The notes below the pieces were generated by a model. That model saw only the letters and a list, made by a program, of their open reading frames with translations, was not told the DNA's origin and made no database searches. Below, piece after piece: positions 25,511 to 39,190 of a stretch of DNA of 64,000 bases. The stretch's first letter is position 1, and the number at the start of each line of letters is the position of its first letter. The position numbers and the translations under genes are program-made. The stretch spans positions 40,001 to 104,000 of the forward strand of contig NW_026605117.1 of NCBI RefSeq assembly GCF_945859705.1. The letters are read 5' to 3'. Source of the DNA: Episyrphus balteatus (Eukaryota > Arthropoda > Insecta > Diptera > Syrphidae).

Positions 25511-28500
25511 TCAATTTTTTTTGTATGACAACCTATAATAAATTGTATATCGTTGGAAAGCTTTCATCTTCAGCTTTAATTAAATGCCCTAATCATATCT
25601 CTCAGTTGCTTAGAAAAAAGAATAAAATTTTTTTAATCAATCAGCTGCAGAACAAAAAAAAAAGCTTTAATTTCAGATATTTTTTTCAATTTTTTTTTGT
25701 ATGACAACCTATAATAAATTGTATATCGTTGGAAAGCTTACATCTTCAGCTTTAATTAAATGCCCTAATCATATCTCTCAGTTGCTTAGAAAAAAGAATA
25801 AAAATTTTTTAATCAATCAGCTGGAGAACAAAAAAAAAGCTTTAATTTCAGATATTTTTTTCAATTTTTTTTTGTATGACAACCTATAATAAATTGTATA
25901 TCGTTGGAAAGCTTTCATCTTCAGCTTTAATTAAATGCCCTAATCATATCTCTCAGTTGCTTAGAAAAAAGAATAAAAATTTTTTAATCAATCAGCTGGA
26001 GAACAAAAAACAAAGCTTTAATTTCAGATATTTTTTCAATTTTTTTTTTGTATGACAACCTATAATAAATTGTATATCGTTGGAAAGCTTACATCTTCAG
26101 CTTTAATTAGATGCCCTAATCATATCTCTCAGTTGCTTAGAAAAAAGAATAAAAATTTTTTAATCAATCAGCTGGAGAACAAAAGAAAAAGCTTTAATTT
26201 CAGATATTTTTTTCAATTTTTTTTTGTATGACAACCTATAATAAATTGTATATCGTTGGAAAGCTTTCATCTTCAGCTTTAATTAAATGCCCTAATCATA
26301 TCTCTCAGTTGCTTAGAAAAAAGAATAAAAATTTTTTAATCAATCAGCTGGAGAACAAAAAACAAAGCTTTAATTTCAGATATTTTTTCAATTTTTTTTT
26401 TGTATGACAACCTATAATAAATTGTATATCGTTGGAAAGCTTACATCTTCAGCTTTAATTAGATGCCCTAATCATATCTCTCAGTTGCTTAGAAAAAAGA
26501 ATAAAAATTTTTTAATCAATCAGCTGGAGAACAAAAGAAAAAGCTTTAATTTCAGATATTTTTTTCAATTTTTTTTTGTATGACAACCTATAATAAATTG
26601 TATATCGTTGGAAAGCTTTCATCTTCAGCTTTAATTAAATGCCCTAATCATATCTCTCAGTTGCTTAGAAAAAAGAATAAAATTTTTTTAATCAATCAGC
26701 TGCAGAACAAAAAACAAAGCTTTAATTTCAGATATTTTTTCAATTTTTTTTTTGTATGACAACCTATAATAAATTGTATATCGTTGGAAAGCTTACATCT
26801 TCAGCTTTAATTAGATGCCCTAATCATATCTCTCAGTTGCTTTGAAAAAAGAATAAAAATTTTTTAATCAATCAGCTGCAGAACAAAAAAAAAGCTTTAA
26901 TTTCAGATATTTTTTTCAATTTTTTTTTGTATGGCAACCTATAATAAATTGTATATCGTTGGAAAGCTTTCATCTTCAGCTTTAATTAAATGCCCTAATC
27001 ATATCTCTCAGTTGCTTAGAAAAAAGAATAAAAATTTTTTAATCAATCAGCTGGAGAACAAAAAACAAAGCTTTAATTTCAGATATTTTTTCAATTTTTT
27101 TTTTGTATGACAACCTATAATAAATTGTATATCGTTGGAAAGCTTACATCTTCAGCTTTAATTAGATGCCCTAATCATATCTCTCAGTTGCTTTGAAAAA
27201 AGAATAAAAATTTTTTAATCAATCAGCTGGAGAACAAAAAAAAAAAGCTTTAATTTCAGATATTTTTTTCAATTTTTTTTTGTATGACAACCTATAATAA
27301 ATTGTATATCGTTGGAAAGCTTTCATCTTCAGCTTTAATTAAATGCCCTAATCATATCTCTCAGTTGCTTAGAAAAAAGAATAAAAATTTTTTAATCAAT
27401 CAGCTGGAGAACAAAAAAAAAAAGCTTTAATTTCAGATATTTTTTTCAATTTTTTTTTGTATGACAACCTATAATAAATTGTATATCGTTGGAAAGCTTT
27501 CATCTTCAGCTTTAATTAAATGCCCTAATCATATCTCTCAGTTGCTTAGAAAAAAGAATAAAATTTTTTAATCAATCAGCTGCAGAACAAAAAAAAAAGC
27601 TTTAATTTCAGATATTTTTTTCAATTTTTTTTTGTATGACAACCTATAATAAATTGTATATCGTTGGAAAGCTTACATCTTCAGCTTTAATTAGATGCAC
27701 TAATCATATCTCTCAGTTGCTTAGAAAAAAGAATAAAATTTTTTTAATCAATCAGCTGCAGAACAAAAAAAAAAGCTTTAATTTCAGATATTTTTTTCAA
27801 TTTTTTTTTGTATGACAACCTATAATAAATTGTATATCGTTGGAAAGCTTTCATCTTCAGCTTTAATTAAATGCCCTAATCATATCTCTCAGTTGCTTAG
27901 ACAAAAGAATAAAATTTTTTTAATCAATCAGCTGCAGAACAAAAAAAAAGCTTTAATTTCAGATATTTTTTTCAATTTTTTTTTGTATGACAACCTATAA
28001 TAAATTGTATATCGTTGGAAAGCTTACATCTTCAGCTTTAATTAAATGCCCTAATCATATCTCTCAGTTGCTTAGAAAAAAGAATAAAAATTTTTTAATC
28101 AATCAGCTGCAGAACAAAAAAAAAGCTTTAATTTCAGATATTTTTTTCAATTTTTTTTTGTATGACAACCTATAATAATTTGTATATCGTTGGAAAGCTT
28201 TCATCTTCAGCTTTAATTAAATGCCCTAATCATATCTCTCAGTTGCTTAGAAAAAAGAATAAAAATTTTTTAATCAATCAGCTGCAGAACAAAAAAACAA
28301 GCTTTAATTTCAGATATTTTTTTCAATTTTTTTTTGTATGACAACCTATAATAAATTGTATATCGTTGGAAAGCTTTCATCTTCAGCTTTAATTAAATGC
28401 CCTAAACATATCTCTCAGTTGCTTATAAAAAAGAATAATAATTTTTTAATCAATCAACTGGAGAACAAAAAAAAAGCTTTAATTTCAGATATTTTTTTCA

Positions 28501-28850
28501 ATTTTTTTTTGTATGACAACCTATAATAAATTGTATATCGTTGGAAAGCTTTCATTTTCAGCTTTAATTAAATGCCCTAATCATATCTCTCAGTTGCTTA
28601 GAAAAAAGAATAAAAATTTTTTAATCAATCAGTTGCAGAACAAAAAAAAAAGCTTTAATTTCAGATATTTTTTTCAATTTTTTTTTGTATGACAACCTAT
28701 AATAAATTGTATATCGTTGGAAAGCTTACATCTTCAGATTTAATTAAATGCCCTAATCATATCTCTCAGTTGCTTAGAAAAAAGAATAAAAATTTTTTAA
28801 TCAATCAGCTGGAGAACAACAAAAAAAAGCTTTAATTTCAGATATTTTTT
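25511..28850 (+). repeat. 3.34-kb tandem unit, copy B (one 1,233-bp sub-unit)
   Basis: Copy B follows copy A directly and has the same marker order but only one 1,233-bp sub-unit. Private changes are GTATGGCAAC at 26,931, TTTTTTCAATTTT where copy A has TTTTTTTGAATTTT (near 27,090), and AATAAAAATTTT where copy A has AATACAAATTTT (near 28,083). After GAACAACAAAAAAAAGC near 28,816 the copies part: copy B has a long T-tract and TTTAGACAACC, and copy A has GTATGACAACC. Confidence 0.88.
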
Positions 28851-31800
28851 TCAATTTTTTTTTTTTAGACAACCTATAATAAATGTATATAGTTGGAAAG
28901 CTTTCATCTTCAGCTTTAATTAAATGCCCTAATCATATCTCTCAGTTGCTTAGAAAAAAGAATAAAAATTTTTTAATCAATCAGCTGGAGAACAAAAAAA
29001 AAAGCTTTCATTTCAGATATTTTTTTCAATTTTTTTTTGTGACAACCTATAACAAATTGTATATCGTTGGAAAGCTTTCATCTTCAGCTTTAATTAAATG
29101 CCCTAATCATATCTCTCAGTTGCTTAGAAAAAAGAATAAAAATTTTTTAATCAATCAGCTGGAGAACAAAAAAAAAAGCTTTAATTTCAGATATTTTTTT
29201 CAATTTTTTTTTGTATGACAACCTATAATAAATTGTATATCGTTGGAAAGCTTTCATCTTCAGCTTTAATTAAATGCCCTAATCATATCTCTCAGTTGCT
29301 TAGAAAAAAGAATAAAAATTTTTTAATCAATCAGGTGCAGAACAAAAAAAAAGCTTTAATTTCAGATATTTTTTTCAATTTTTTTTTGTATGACAACCTA
29401 TAATAAATTGTATATCGTTGGAAAGCTTTCATCTTCAGCTTTAATTAAATGCCCTAATCATATCTCTCAGTTGCTTAGAAAAAAGAATAAAAATTTTTTA
29501 ATCAATCAGCTGGAGAACAAAAAAAAAAGCTTTAATTTCAGATATTTTTTTCAATTTTTTTTTGTATGACAACCTATAACAAATTGTATATCGTTGGAAA
29601 GCTTTCATCTTCAGCTTTAATTAAATGCCCTAATCATATCTCTCAGTTGCTTAGAAAAAAGAATAAAAATTTTTTAATCAATCAGCTGGAGAACAAAAAA
29701 AAAGCTTTAATTTCAGATATTTTTTTCAATTTTTTTTTGTATGACAACCTATAATAAATTGTATATCGTTGGAAAGCTTTCATCTTCAGCTTTAATTAAA
29801 TGCCCTAATCATATCTCTCAAATGCTTAGAAAAAAGAATAAAATTTTTTTAATCAATCAGCTGGAGAACAAAAAAAAGCTTTAATTTCAGATATTTTTTT
29901 GAATTTTTTTTTGTATGACAACCTATAATAAATTGTATATCGTTGGAAAGCTAACATCTTCAGCTTTAATTAAATGCCCTTATCATATCTCTCAGTTGCT
30001 TAGAAAAAAGAATAAAAATTTTTTAATCAATCAGCTGCAGAACAAAAAAAAAAGCTTTCATTTCAGATATTTTTTTCAATTTTTTTTGTGACAACCTATA
30101 ACAAATTGTATATCGTTGGAAAGCTTTTATCTTCAGCTTTAATTAAATGCCCTAATCATATCTCTCAGTTGCTTAGAAAAAAGAATAAAAATTTTTTAAT
30201 CAATCAGCTGCAGAAAAAAAAAAAAGCTTTAATTTCAGATATTTTTTTCAATTTTTTTTTGTATGACAACCTATAATAAATTGTATATCGTTGGAAAGCT
30301 TTCATCTTCAGCTTTAATTAAATGCCCTAATCATATCTCTCAGTTGCTTAGAAAAAAGAATAAAATTTTTTAATCAATCAGCTGCAGAACAAAAAAAAAA
30401 GCTTTAATTTCAGATATTTTTTTCAATTTTTTTTTGTATGACAACCTATAATAAATTGTATATCGTTGGAAAGCTTTCATCTTCAGCTTTAATTAAATGC
30501 CCTAATCATATCTCTCAGTTGCTTAGAAAAAAGAATAAAAATTTTGTAATCAATCAGCTGGAGAACAAAAAAAAGCTTTAATTTCAGATATTTTTTTCAA
30601 TTTTTTTTTGTATGACAACCTATAATAAATTGTATATCGTTGGAAAGCTTTCATCTTCAGCTTTAATTAGATGCCCTAATCATATCTCTCAGTTGCTTAG
30701 AAAAAAGAATAAAAATTTTTTAATCAATCAGCTGGAGAACAAAAAAAAAGCTTTAATTTCAGATATTTTTTTCAATTTTTTTTTGTATGACAACCTATAA
30801 TAAATTGTATATCGTTGGAAAGCTTTCATCTTCAGCTTTAATTAAATGCCCTAATCATATCTCTCAGTTGCTTAGAAAAAAGAATAAAATTTTTTAATCA
30901 ATCAGCTGCAGAACAAAAAAAAAAGCTTTAATTTCAGATATTTTTTTCAATTTTTTTTTGTATGACAACCTATAATAAATTGTATATCGTTGGAAAGCTT
31001 TCATCTTCAGCTTTAATTAAATGCCCTAATCATATCTCTCAGTTGCTTAGAAAAAAGAATAAAAATTTTTTAATCAATCAGCTGGAGAACAAAAAAAAAA
31101 AGCTTTAATTTCAGATATTTTTTTCAATTTTTTTTTTGTATGACAACCTATAATAAATTGTATATCGTTGGAAAGCTTACATCTTCAGCTTTAATTAGAT
31201 GCCCTAATCATATCTCTCAGTTGCTTAGAAAAAAGAATAAAAATTTTTTAATCAATCAGCTGGAGAACAAAAAAAAAGCTTTAATTTCAGATATTTTTTT
31301 CAATTTTTTTTTGTATGACAACCTATAATAAATTGTATATCGTTGGAAAGCTTTCATCTTCAGCTTTAATTAAATGCCCTAATCATATCTCTCAGTTGCT
31401 TAGAAAAAAGAATAAAATTTTTTAATCAATCAGCTGCAGAACAAAAAAAAAAGCTTTAATTTCAGATATTTTTTTCAATTTTTTTTTGTATGACAACCTA
31501 TAATAAATTGTATATCGTTGGAAAGCTTTCATCTTCAGCTTTAATTAAATGCCCTAATCATATCTCTCAGTTGCTTAGAAAAAAGAATAAAAATTTTTTA
31601 ATCAATCAGCTGGAGAACAAAAAAAAAGCTTTAATTTCAGATATTTTTTTCAATTTTTTTTTGTATGACAACCTATAATAAATTGCATATCGTTGGAAAG
31701 CTTTCATCTTCAGCTTTAATTAAATGCCCTAATCATATCTCTCAGTTGATTAGAAAAAAGAATACAAATTTTTTAATCAATCAGCTGGAGAACAAAAAAA

Positions 31801-33430
31801 AAAGCTTTAATTTCAGATATTTTTTTCAATTTTTTTTTTGTATGACAACCTAGTATAATAAATTCTATATCGTTGGAAAGCTTACATCTTCAGCTTTAAT
31901 TAGATGCTCTAATCATATCTCTCAGTTGCTTAGAAAAAAGAATAAAAATTTTTTAATCAATCAGCTGCAGAACAAAAAAAAAAGCTTTAATTTCAGATAT
32001 TTTTTTCAATTTTTTTTTGTATGACAACCTATAATAAATTGTATATCGTTGGAAAGCTTACATCTTCAGCATTAATTAGATGCCCTAATCATATCTCTCA
32101 GTTGCTTTGAAAAAAGAATAAAAATTTTTTAATCAATCAGCTGGAGAACAAAAAAAAAAGCTTTAATTTCTGATATTTCTTTCAATTTTTTTTTGTATGA
32201 CAACCTATAATAAATTGTATATCGTTGGAAAGCTTTCATCATCAGCTTTAATTAAATGCTTTAATCATATCTCTCAGTTGCTTAGAAAAAAGAATAAAAA
32301 TTTTTTAATCAATCAGCTGGAGAACAAAAAAAAAAGCTTTAAATTCAGATATTTTTTTCAATTTTTTTTTGTATGACAACCTATAATAAATTGTATATCG
32401 TTGGAAAGCTTTCATCTTCAGCTTTAATTAAATGCCCTAATCATATCTCTCAGTTGCTTAGAAAAAAGAATAAAAATTTTTTAATCAATCAGCTGGAGAA
32501 CAAAAAAAAGCTTTAATTTCAGATATTTTTTTCATTTTTTTTTTGTATGACAACCTATAATAAATTGTATATCGTTGGAAAGCTTTCATCTTCAGCTTTA
32601 ATTAAATGCCCTAATCATATCTCTCAGTTGCTTAGAAAAAAGAATAAAAATTTTTTAATCAATCAGCTGGAGAACAAAAAAAAAAGCTTTAATTTCAGAT
32701 ATTTTTTTCAATTTTTTTTTTAGACAACCTATAATAAATTGTATATCGTTGGAAAGCTTTCATCTTCAGCTTTAATTAAATGCCCTAATCATATCTCTCA
32801 GTTGCTTAGAAAAAAGAATAAAAATTTTTTAATCAATCAGCTGCAGAACAAAAAAAAAAGCTTTAATTTCAGATATTTTTTTCAATTTTTTTTGTATGAC
32901 AACCTATAATAAATTGTATATCGTTGGAAAGCTTTCATCTTCAGCTTTAATTAAATGCCCTAATCATATCTCTCAGTTGCTTACAAAAAAGAATAAAAAT
33001 TTTTTAATCAATCAGCTGGAGAACAAAAAAAAAAGCTTTAATTTCAGATATTTTTTTCAATTTTTTTTTGTATGACAACCTATAATAAATTGTATATCGT
33101 TAGAAAGCTTTCATCTTCAGCTTTTGCTTAGAAAAAAGAATAAAAATTTTTTAATCAATCAGCTGGAGAACAAAAAAAAAGCTTTAATTTCAGATATTTT
33201 TTTCAATTTTTTTTTGTATGACAACCTATAATAAATTGTATATCGTTGGAAAGCTTTCATCTTCAGCTTTAATTAAATGCCCTAATCATATCTCTCAGTT
33301 GCTTAGAAAAAAGAATAAAATTTTTTAATCAATCAGCTGCAGAACAAAAAAAAAATCTTTAATTTCAGATATTTTTTTCAATTTTTTTTTTGTATGACAA
33401 CCTATAATAAATTGTATATCGTTGGAAAGC
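28030..33430 (+). repeat. 5.4-kb tandem unit, copy A
   Basis: This unit matches 33.43-39.19 kb. Offsets are 5,407 at 28,338-29,340, 5,057 at 29,901-30,790, 4,881 at 30,980-32,010 and 5,767 at the truncated monomer (33,121). Each step is explained by whole monomers gained or lost. Markers in order: CCTAAACATATC (28,403), AATGTATATAGTTGG (28,882), CAGGTGCAGAAC (29,332), GAAAGCTAACATC (29,945), AATTTTGTAATC (30,541), TAGTATAATAAATTC (31,851), TTTCTGATATTTC (32,167) and the 29-bp deletion monomer (33,121). Its left end overlaps unit copy B of the preceding pair, so the duplications are nested in time. Confidence 0.82.
33100..33145 (+). repeat. Truncated monomer, 29-bp deletion (partner at 38,867-38,912)
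   Basis: CAGCTTTTGCTTAG joins the AGCTT of one part of the monomer directly to TTGCTTAG, removing the TAATTAAATGCC...CTCTCAG stretch. Two T bases are shared at the junction. The same junction occurs at 38,888 in the duplicated block. The monomer also carries CGTTAGAAAG instead of CGTTGGAAAG, a linked change seen again without the deletion near 40,944. Confidence 0.9.
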
Positions 33431-36400
33431 TTTCATCTTCAGCTTTAATTAAATGCCCTAATCATATCTCTCAGTTGCTTAGAAAAAAGAATAAAAATTT
33501 TTTAATCAATCAGCTGCAGAACAAAAAAAAAGCTTTAATTTCAGATATTTTTTTCAATTTTTTTTTGTATGACAACCTATAATAATTTGTATATCGTTGA
33601 AAAGCTTTCATCTTCAGCTTTAATTAAATGCCCTAATCATATCTCTCAGTTGTTTAGAAAAAAGAATAAAAATTTTTTAATCAATCAGCTGCAGAACAAA
33701 AAAACAAGCTTTAATTTCAGATATTTTTTTCAATTTTTTTTTGTATGACAACCTATAATAAATTGTATATCGTTGGAAAGCTTTCATCTTCAGCTTTAAT
33801 TAAATGCCCTAAACATATCTCTCAGTTGCTTATAAAAAAGAATAATAATTTTTTAATCAATCAACTGGAGAACAAAAAAAAAGCTTTAATTTCAGATATT
33901 TTTTTCAATTTTTTTTTGTATGACAACCTATAATAAATTGTATATCGTTGGAAAGCTTTCATTTTCAGCTTTAATTAAATGCCCTAATCATATCTCTCAG
34001 TTGCTTAGAAAAAAGAATAAAAATTTTTTAATCAATCAGTTGCAGAACAAAAAAAAAAGCTTTAATTTCAGATATTTTTTTCAATTTTTTTTTGTATGAC
34101 AACCTATAATAAATTGTATATCGTTGGAAAGCTTACATCTTCAGCTTTAATTAAATGCCCTAATCATATCTCTCAGTTGCTTAGAAAAAAGAATAAAAAT
34201 TTTTTAATCAATCAGCTGGAGAACAACAAAAAAAAGCTTTAATTTCAGATATTTTTTTCAATTTTTTTTTTTTAGACAACCTATAATAAATGTATATAGT
34301 TGGAAAGCTTTCATCTTCAGCTTTAATTAAATGCCCTAATCATATCTCTCAGTTGCTTAGAAAAAAGAATAAAAATTTTTTAATCAATCAGCTGGAGAAC
34401 AAAAAAAAAAGCTTTCATTTCAGATATTTTTTTCAATTTTTTTTTGTGACAACCTATAACAAATTGTATATCGTTGGAAAGCTTTCATCTTCAGCTTTAA
34501 TTAAATGCCCTAATCATATCTCTCAGTTGCTTAGAAAAAAGAATAAAAATTTTTTAATCAATCAGCTGGAGAACAAAAAAAAAAGCTTTAATTTCAGATA
34601 TTTTTTTCAATTTTTTTTTGTATGACAACCTATAATAAATTGTATATCGTTGGAAAGCTTTCATCTTCAGCTTTAATTAGATGCCCTAATCATATCTCTC
34701 AGTTGCTTAGAAAAAAGAATAAAAATTTTTTAATCAATCAGGTGCAGAACAAAAAAAAAAGCTTTAATTTCAGATATTTTTTTCAATTTTTTTTTGTATG
34801 ACAACCTATAATAAATTGTATATCGTTGGAAAGCTTTCATCTTCAGCTTTAATTAAATGCCCTAATCATATCTCTCAGTTGCTTAGAAAAAAGAATAAAA
34901 TTTTTTTAATCAATCAGCTGGAGAACAAAAAAAAGCTTTAATTTCAGATATTTTTTTGAATTTTTTTTTGTATGACAACCTATAATAAATTGTATATCGT
35001 TGGAAAGCTAACATCTTCAGCTTTAATTAAATGCCCTTATCATATCTCTCAGTTGCTTAGAAAAAAGAATAAAAATTTTTTAATCAATCAGCTGCAGAAC
35101 AAAAAAAAAAGCTTTCATTTCAGATATTTTTTTCAATTTTTTTTGTGACAACCTATAACAAATTGTATATCGTTGGAAAGCTTTTATCTTCAGCTTTAAT
35201 TAAATGCCCTAATCATATCTCTCAGTTGCTTAGAAAAAAGAATAAAAATTTTTTAATCAATCAGCTGCAGAAAAAAAAAAAGCTTTAATTTCAGATATTT
35301 TTTTCAATTTTTTTTTGTATGACAACCTATAATAAATTGTATATCGTTGGAAAGCTTTCATCTTCAGCTTTAATTAAATGCCCTAATCATATCTCTCAGT
35401 TGCTTAGAAAAAAGAATAAAATTTTTTAATCAATCAGCTGCAGAACAAAAAAAAAAGCTTTAATTTCAGATATTTTTTTCAATTTTTTTTTGTATGACAA
35501 CCTATAATAAATTGTATATCGTTGGAAAGCTTTCATCTTCAGCTTTAATTAAATGCCCTAATCATATCTCTCAGTTGCTTAGAAAAAAGAATAAAAATTT
35601 TGTAATCAATCAGCTGGAGAACAAAAAAAAAGCTTTAATTTCAGATATTTTTTTCAATTTTTTTTTGTATGACAACCTATAATAAATTGTATATCGTTGG
35701 AAAGCTTTCATCTTCAGCTTTAATTAGATGCCCTAATCATATCTCTCAGTTGCTTAGAAAAAAGAATAAAAATTTTTTAATCAATCAGCTGGAGAACAAA
35801 AAAAAAGCTTTAATTTCAGATATTTTTTTCAATTTTTTTTTGTATGACAACCTATAATAAATTGTATATCGTTGGAAAGCTTTCATCTTCAGCTTTAATT
35901 AAATGCCCTAATCATATCTCTCAGTTGCTTAGAAAAAAGAATAAAAATTTTTTAATCAATCAGCTGGAGAACAAAAAAAAAAAGCTTTAATTTCAGATAT
36001 TTTTTTCAATTTTTTTTTTGTATGACAACCTATAATAAATTGTATATCGTTGGAAAGCTTACATCTTCAGCTTTAATTAGATGCCCTAATCATATCTCTC
36101 AGTTGCTTAGAAAAAAGAATAAAAATTTTTTAATCAATCAGCTGGAGAACAAAAAAAAGCTTTAATTTCAGATATTTTTTTCAATTTTTTTTTGTATGAC
36201 AACCTATAATAAATTGTATATCGTTGGAAAGCTTTCATCTTCAGCTTTAATTAAATGCCCTAATCATATCTCTCAGTTGCTTAGAAAAAAGAATAAAATT
36301 TTTTAATCAATCAGCTGCAGAACAAAAAAAAAAGCTTTAATTTCAGATATTTTTTTCAATTTTTTTTTGTATGACAACCTATAATAAATTGTATATCGTT

Positions 36401-39190
36401 GGAAAGCTTTCATCTTCAGCTTTAATTAAATGCCCTAATCATATCTCTCAGTTGCTTAGAAAAAAGAATAAAAATTTTTTAATCAATCAGCTGGAGAACA
36501 AAAAAAAAGCTTTAATTTCAGATATTTTTTTCAATTTTTTTTTGTATGACAACCTATAATAAATTGTATATCGTTGGAAAGCTTTCATCTTCAGCTTTAA
36601 TTAAATGCCCTAATCATATCTCTCAGTTGATTAGAAAAAAGAATACAAATTTTTTAATCAATCAGCTGGAGAACAAAAAAAAAAGCTTTAATTTCAGATA
36701 TTTTTTTCAATTTTTTTTTTGTATGACAACCTAGTATAATAAATTCTATATCGTTGGAAAGCTTACATCTTCAGCTTTAATTAGATGCTCTAATCATATC
36801 TCTCAGTTGCTTAGAAAAAAGAATAAAAATTTTTTAATCAATCAGCTGCAGAACAAAAAAAAAGCTTTAATTTCAGATATTTTTTTCAATTTTTTTTTGT
36901 ATGACAACCTATAATAAATTGTATATCGTTGGAAAGCTTTCATAATCAGCTTTAATTAAATGCCCTAATCATATCTCTCAGTTGCTTAGAAAAAAGAATA
37001 AAAATTTTTTAATCAATCAGCTGGAGAACAAAAAAAAAGCTTTAATTTCAGATATTTTTTTCAATTTTTTTTTGTATGACAACCTATAATAAATTGTATA
37101 TCGTTGGAAAGCTTTCATCTTCAGCTTTAATTAAATGCCCTAATCATATCTCTCAGTTGATTAGAAAAAAGAATACAAATTTTTTAATCAATCAGCTGGA
37201 GAACAAAAAAAAAAGCTTTAATTTCAGATATTTTTTTCAATTTTTTTTTTGTATGACAAGCTAGTATAATAAATTCTATATCGTTGGAAAGCTTACATCT
37301 TCAGCTTTAATTAGATGCTCTAATCATATCTCTCAGTTGCTTAGAAAAAAGAATAAAAATTTTTTAATCAATCAGCTGCAGAACAAAAAAAAAGCTTTAA
37401 TTTCAGATATTTTTTTCAATTTTTTTTTGTATGACAACCTATAATAAATTGTATATCGTTGGAAAGCTTTCATAATCAGCTTTAATTAAATGCCCTAATC
37501 ATATCTCTCAGTTGCTTTGAAAAAAGAATAAAAATTTTTTAATCAATCAGCTGGAGAACAAAAAAAAAAGCTTTAATTTCTGATATTTCTTTCAATTTTT
37601 TTTTGTATGACAACCTATAATAAATTGTATATCGTTGGAAAGCTTTCATCATCAGCTTTAATTAAATGCTTTAATCATATCTCTCAGTTGCTTAGAAAAA
37701 AGAATAAAAATTTTTTAATCAATCAGCTGGAGAACAAAAAAAAAAGCTTTAATTTCAGATATTTTTTTCAATTTTTTTTTTGTATGACAACCTAGTATAA
37801 TAAATTCTATATCGTTGGAAAGCTTACATCTTCAGCTTTAATTAGATGCCCTAATCATATCTCTCAGTTGCTTAGAAAAAAGAATAAAAATTTTTTAATC
37901 AATCAGCTGCAGAACAAAAAAAAAGCTTTAATTTCAGATATTTTTTTCAATTTTTTTTTGTATGACAACCTATAATAAATTGTATATCGTTGGAAAGCTT
38001 TCATAATCAGCTTTAATTAAATGCCCTAATCATATCTCTCAGTTGCTTTGAAAAAAGAATAAAAATTTTTTAATCAATCAGCTGGAGAACAAAAAAAAAA
38101 GCTTTAATTTCTGATATTTCTTTCAATTTTTTTTTGTATGACAACCTATAATAAATTGTATATCGTTGGAAAGCTTTCATCATCAGCTTTAATTAAATGC
38201 TTTAATCATATCTCTCAGTTGCTTAGAAAAAAGAATAAAAATTTTTTAATCAATCAGCTGGAGAACAAAAAAAAAGCTTTAATTTCAGATATTTTTTTCA
38301 TTTTTTTTTTTGTATGACAACCTATAATAAATTGTATATCGTTGGAAAGCTTACATCTTCAGCTTTAATTAAATGCTCTAATCATATCTCTCAGTTGCTT
38401 AGAAAAAAGAATAAAAATTTTTTAATCAATCAGCTGGAGAACAAAAAAAAAAAGCTTTAATTTCAGATATTTTTTTCAATTTTTTTTTTAGACAACCTAT
38501 AATAAATTGTATATCGTTGGAAAGCTTTCATCTTCAGCTTTAATTAAATGCCCTAATCATATCTCTCAGTTGCTTAGAAAAAAGAATAAAAATTTTTTAA
38601 TCAATCAGCTGCAGAACAAAAAAAAAAGCTTTAATTTCAGATATTTTTTTCAATTTTTTTTGTATGACAACCTATAATAAATTGTATATCGTTGGAAAGC
38701 TTTCATCTTCAGCTTTAATTAAATGCCCTAATCATATCTCTCAGTTGCTTACAAAAAAGAATAAAAATTTTTTAATCAATCAGCTGGAGAACAAAAAAAA
38801 AGCTTTAATTTCAGATATTTTTTTCAATTTTTTTTTGTATGACAACCTATAATAAATTGTATATCGTTAGAAAGCTTTCATCTTCAGCTTTTGCTTAGAA
38901 AAAAGAATAAAAATTTTTTAATCAATCAGCTGGAGAACAAAAAAAAAGCTTTAATTTCAGATATTTTTTTCAATTTTTTTTTGTATGACAACCTATAATA
39001 AATTGTATATCGTTGGAAAGCTTTCATCTTCAGCTTTAATTAAATGCCCTAATCATATCTCTCAGTTGCTTAGAAAAAAGAATAAAATTTTTTAATCAAT
39101 CAGCTGCAGAACAAAAAAAAAAGCTTTAATTTCAGATATTTTTTTCAATTTTTTTTTTGTATGACAACCTATAATAAATTGTATATCGTT
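33431..39190 (+). repeat. ~5.75-kb tandem unit, copy B, with internal expansion
   Basis: This copy repeats the marker order of copy A. It lost two monomers (copy A 29,400-29,750) and one monomer (copy A about 30,790-30,970), and gained about 1.2 kb through the 530-bp expansion near 36.5-38.3 kb. Private differences include CGTTGAAAAG at 33,595 and CTTCAGCTTTAATT where copy A has CTTCAGATTTAATT (near 34,140). The TATAACAAATTG variant is last seen in this block (about 35,155). Confidence 0.8.
36541..38290 (+). repeat. ~530-bp (3-monomer) tandem expansion, ~3.3 copies
   Basis: Units start near 36,541, 37,071 and 37,602, with a partial fourth at 38,133. Each carries CCTAGTATAATAAATTC, a 3-bp insertion in CCTATAATAAATT (TAG at 36,732, 37,262 and 37,793), followed by a CATAATCAGC monomer. 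The later units also have TTTCTGATATTTC (near 37,579 and 38,109). The same marker monomers occur at 31,851-32,190 and 39,522-40,030. The middle unit has GACAAGCTAG instead of GACAACCTAG. Confidence 0.85.
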
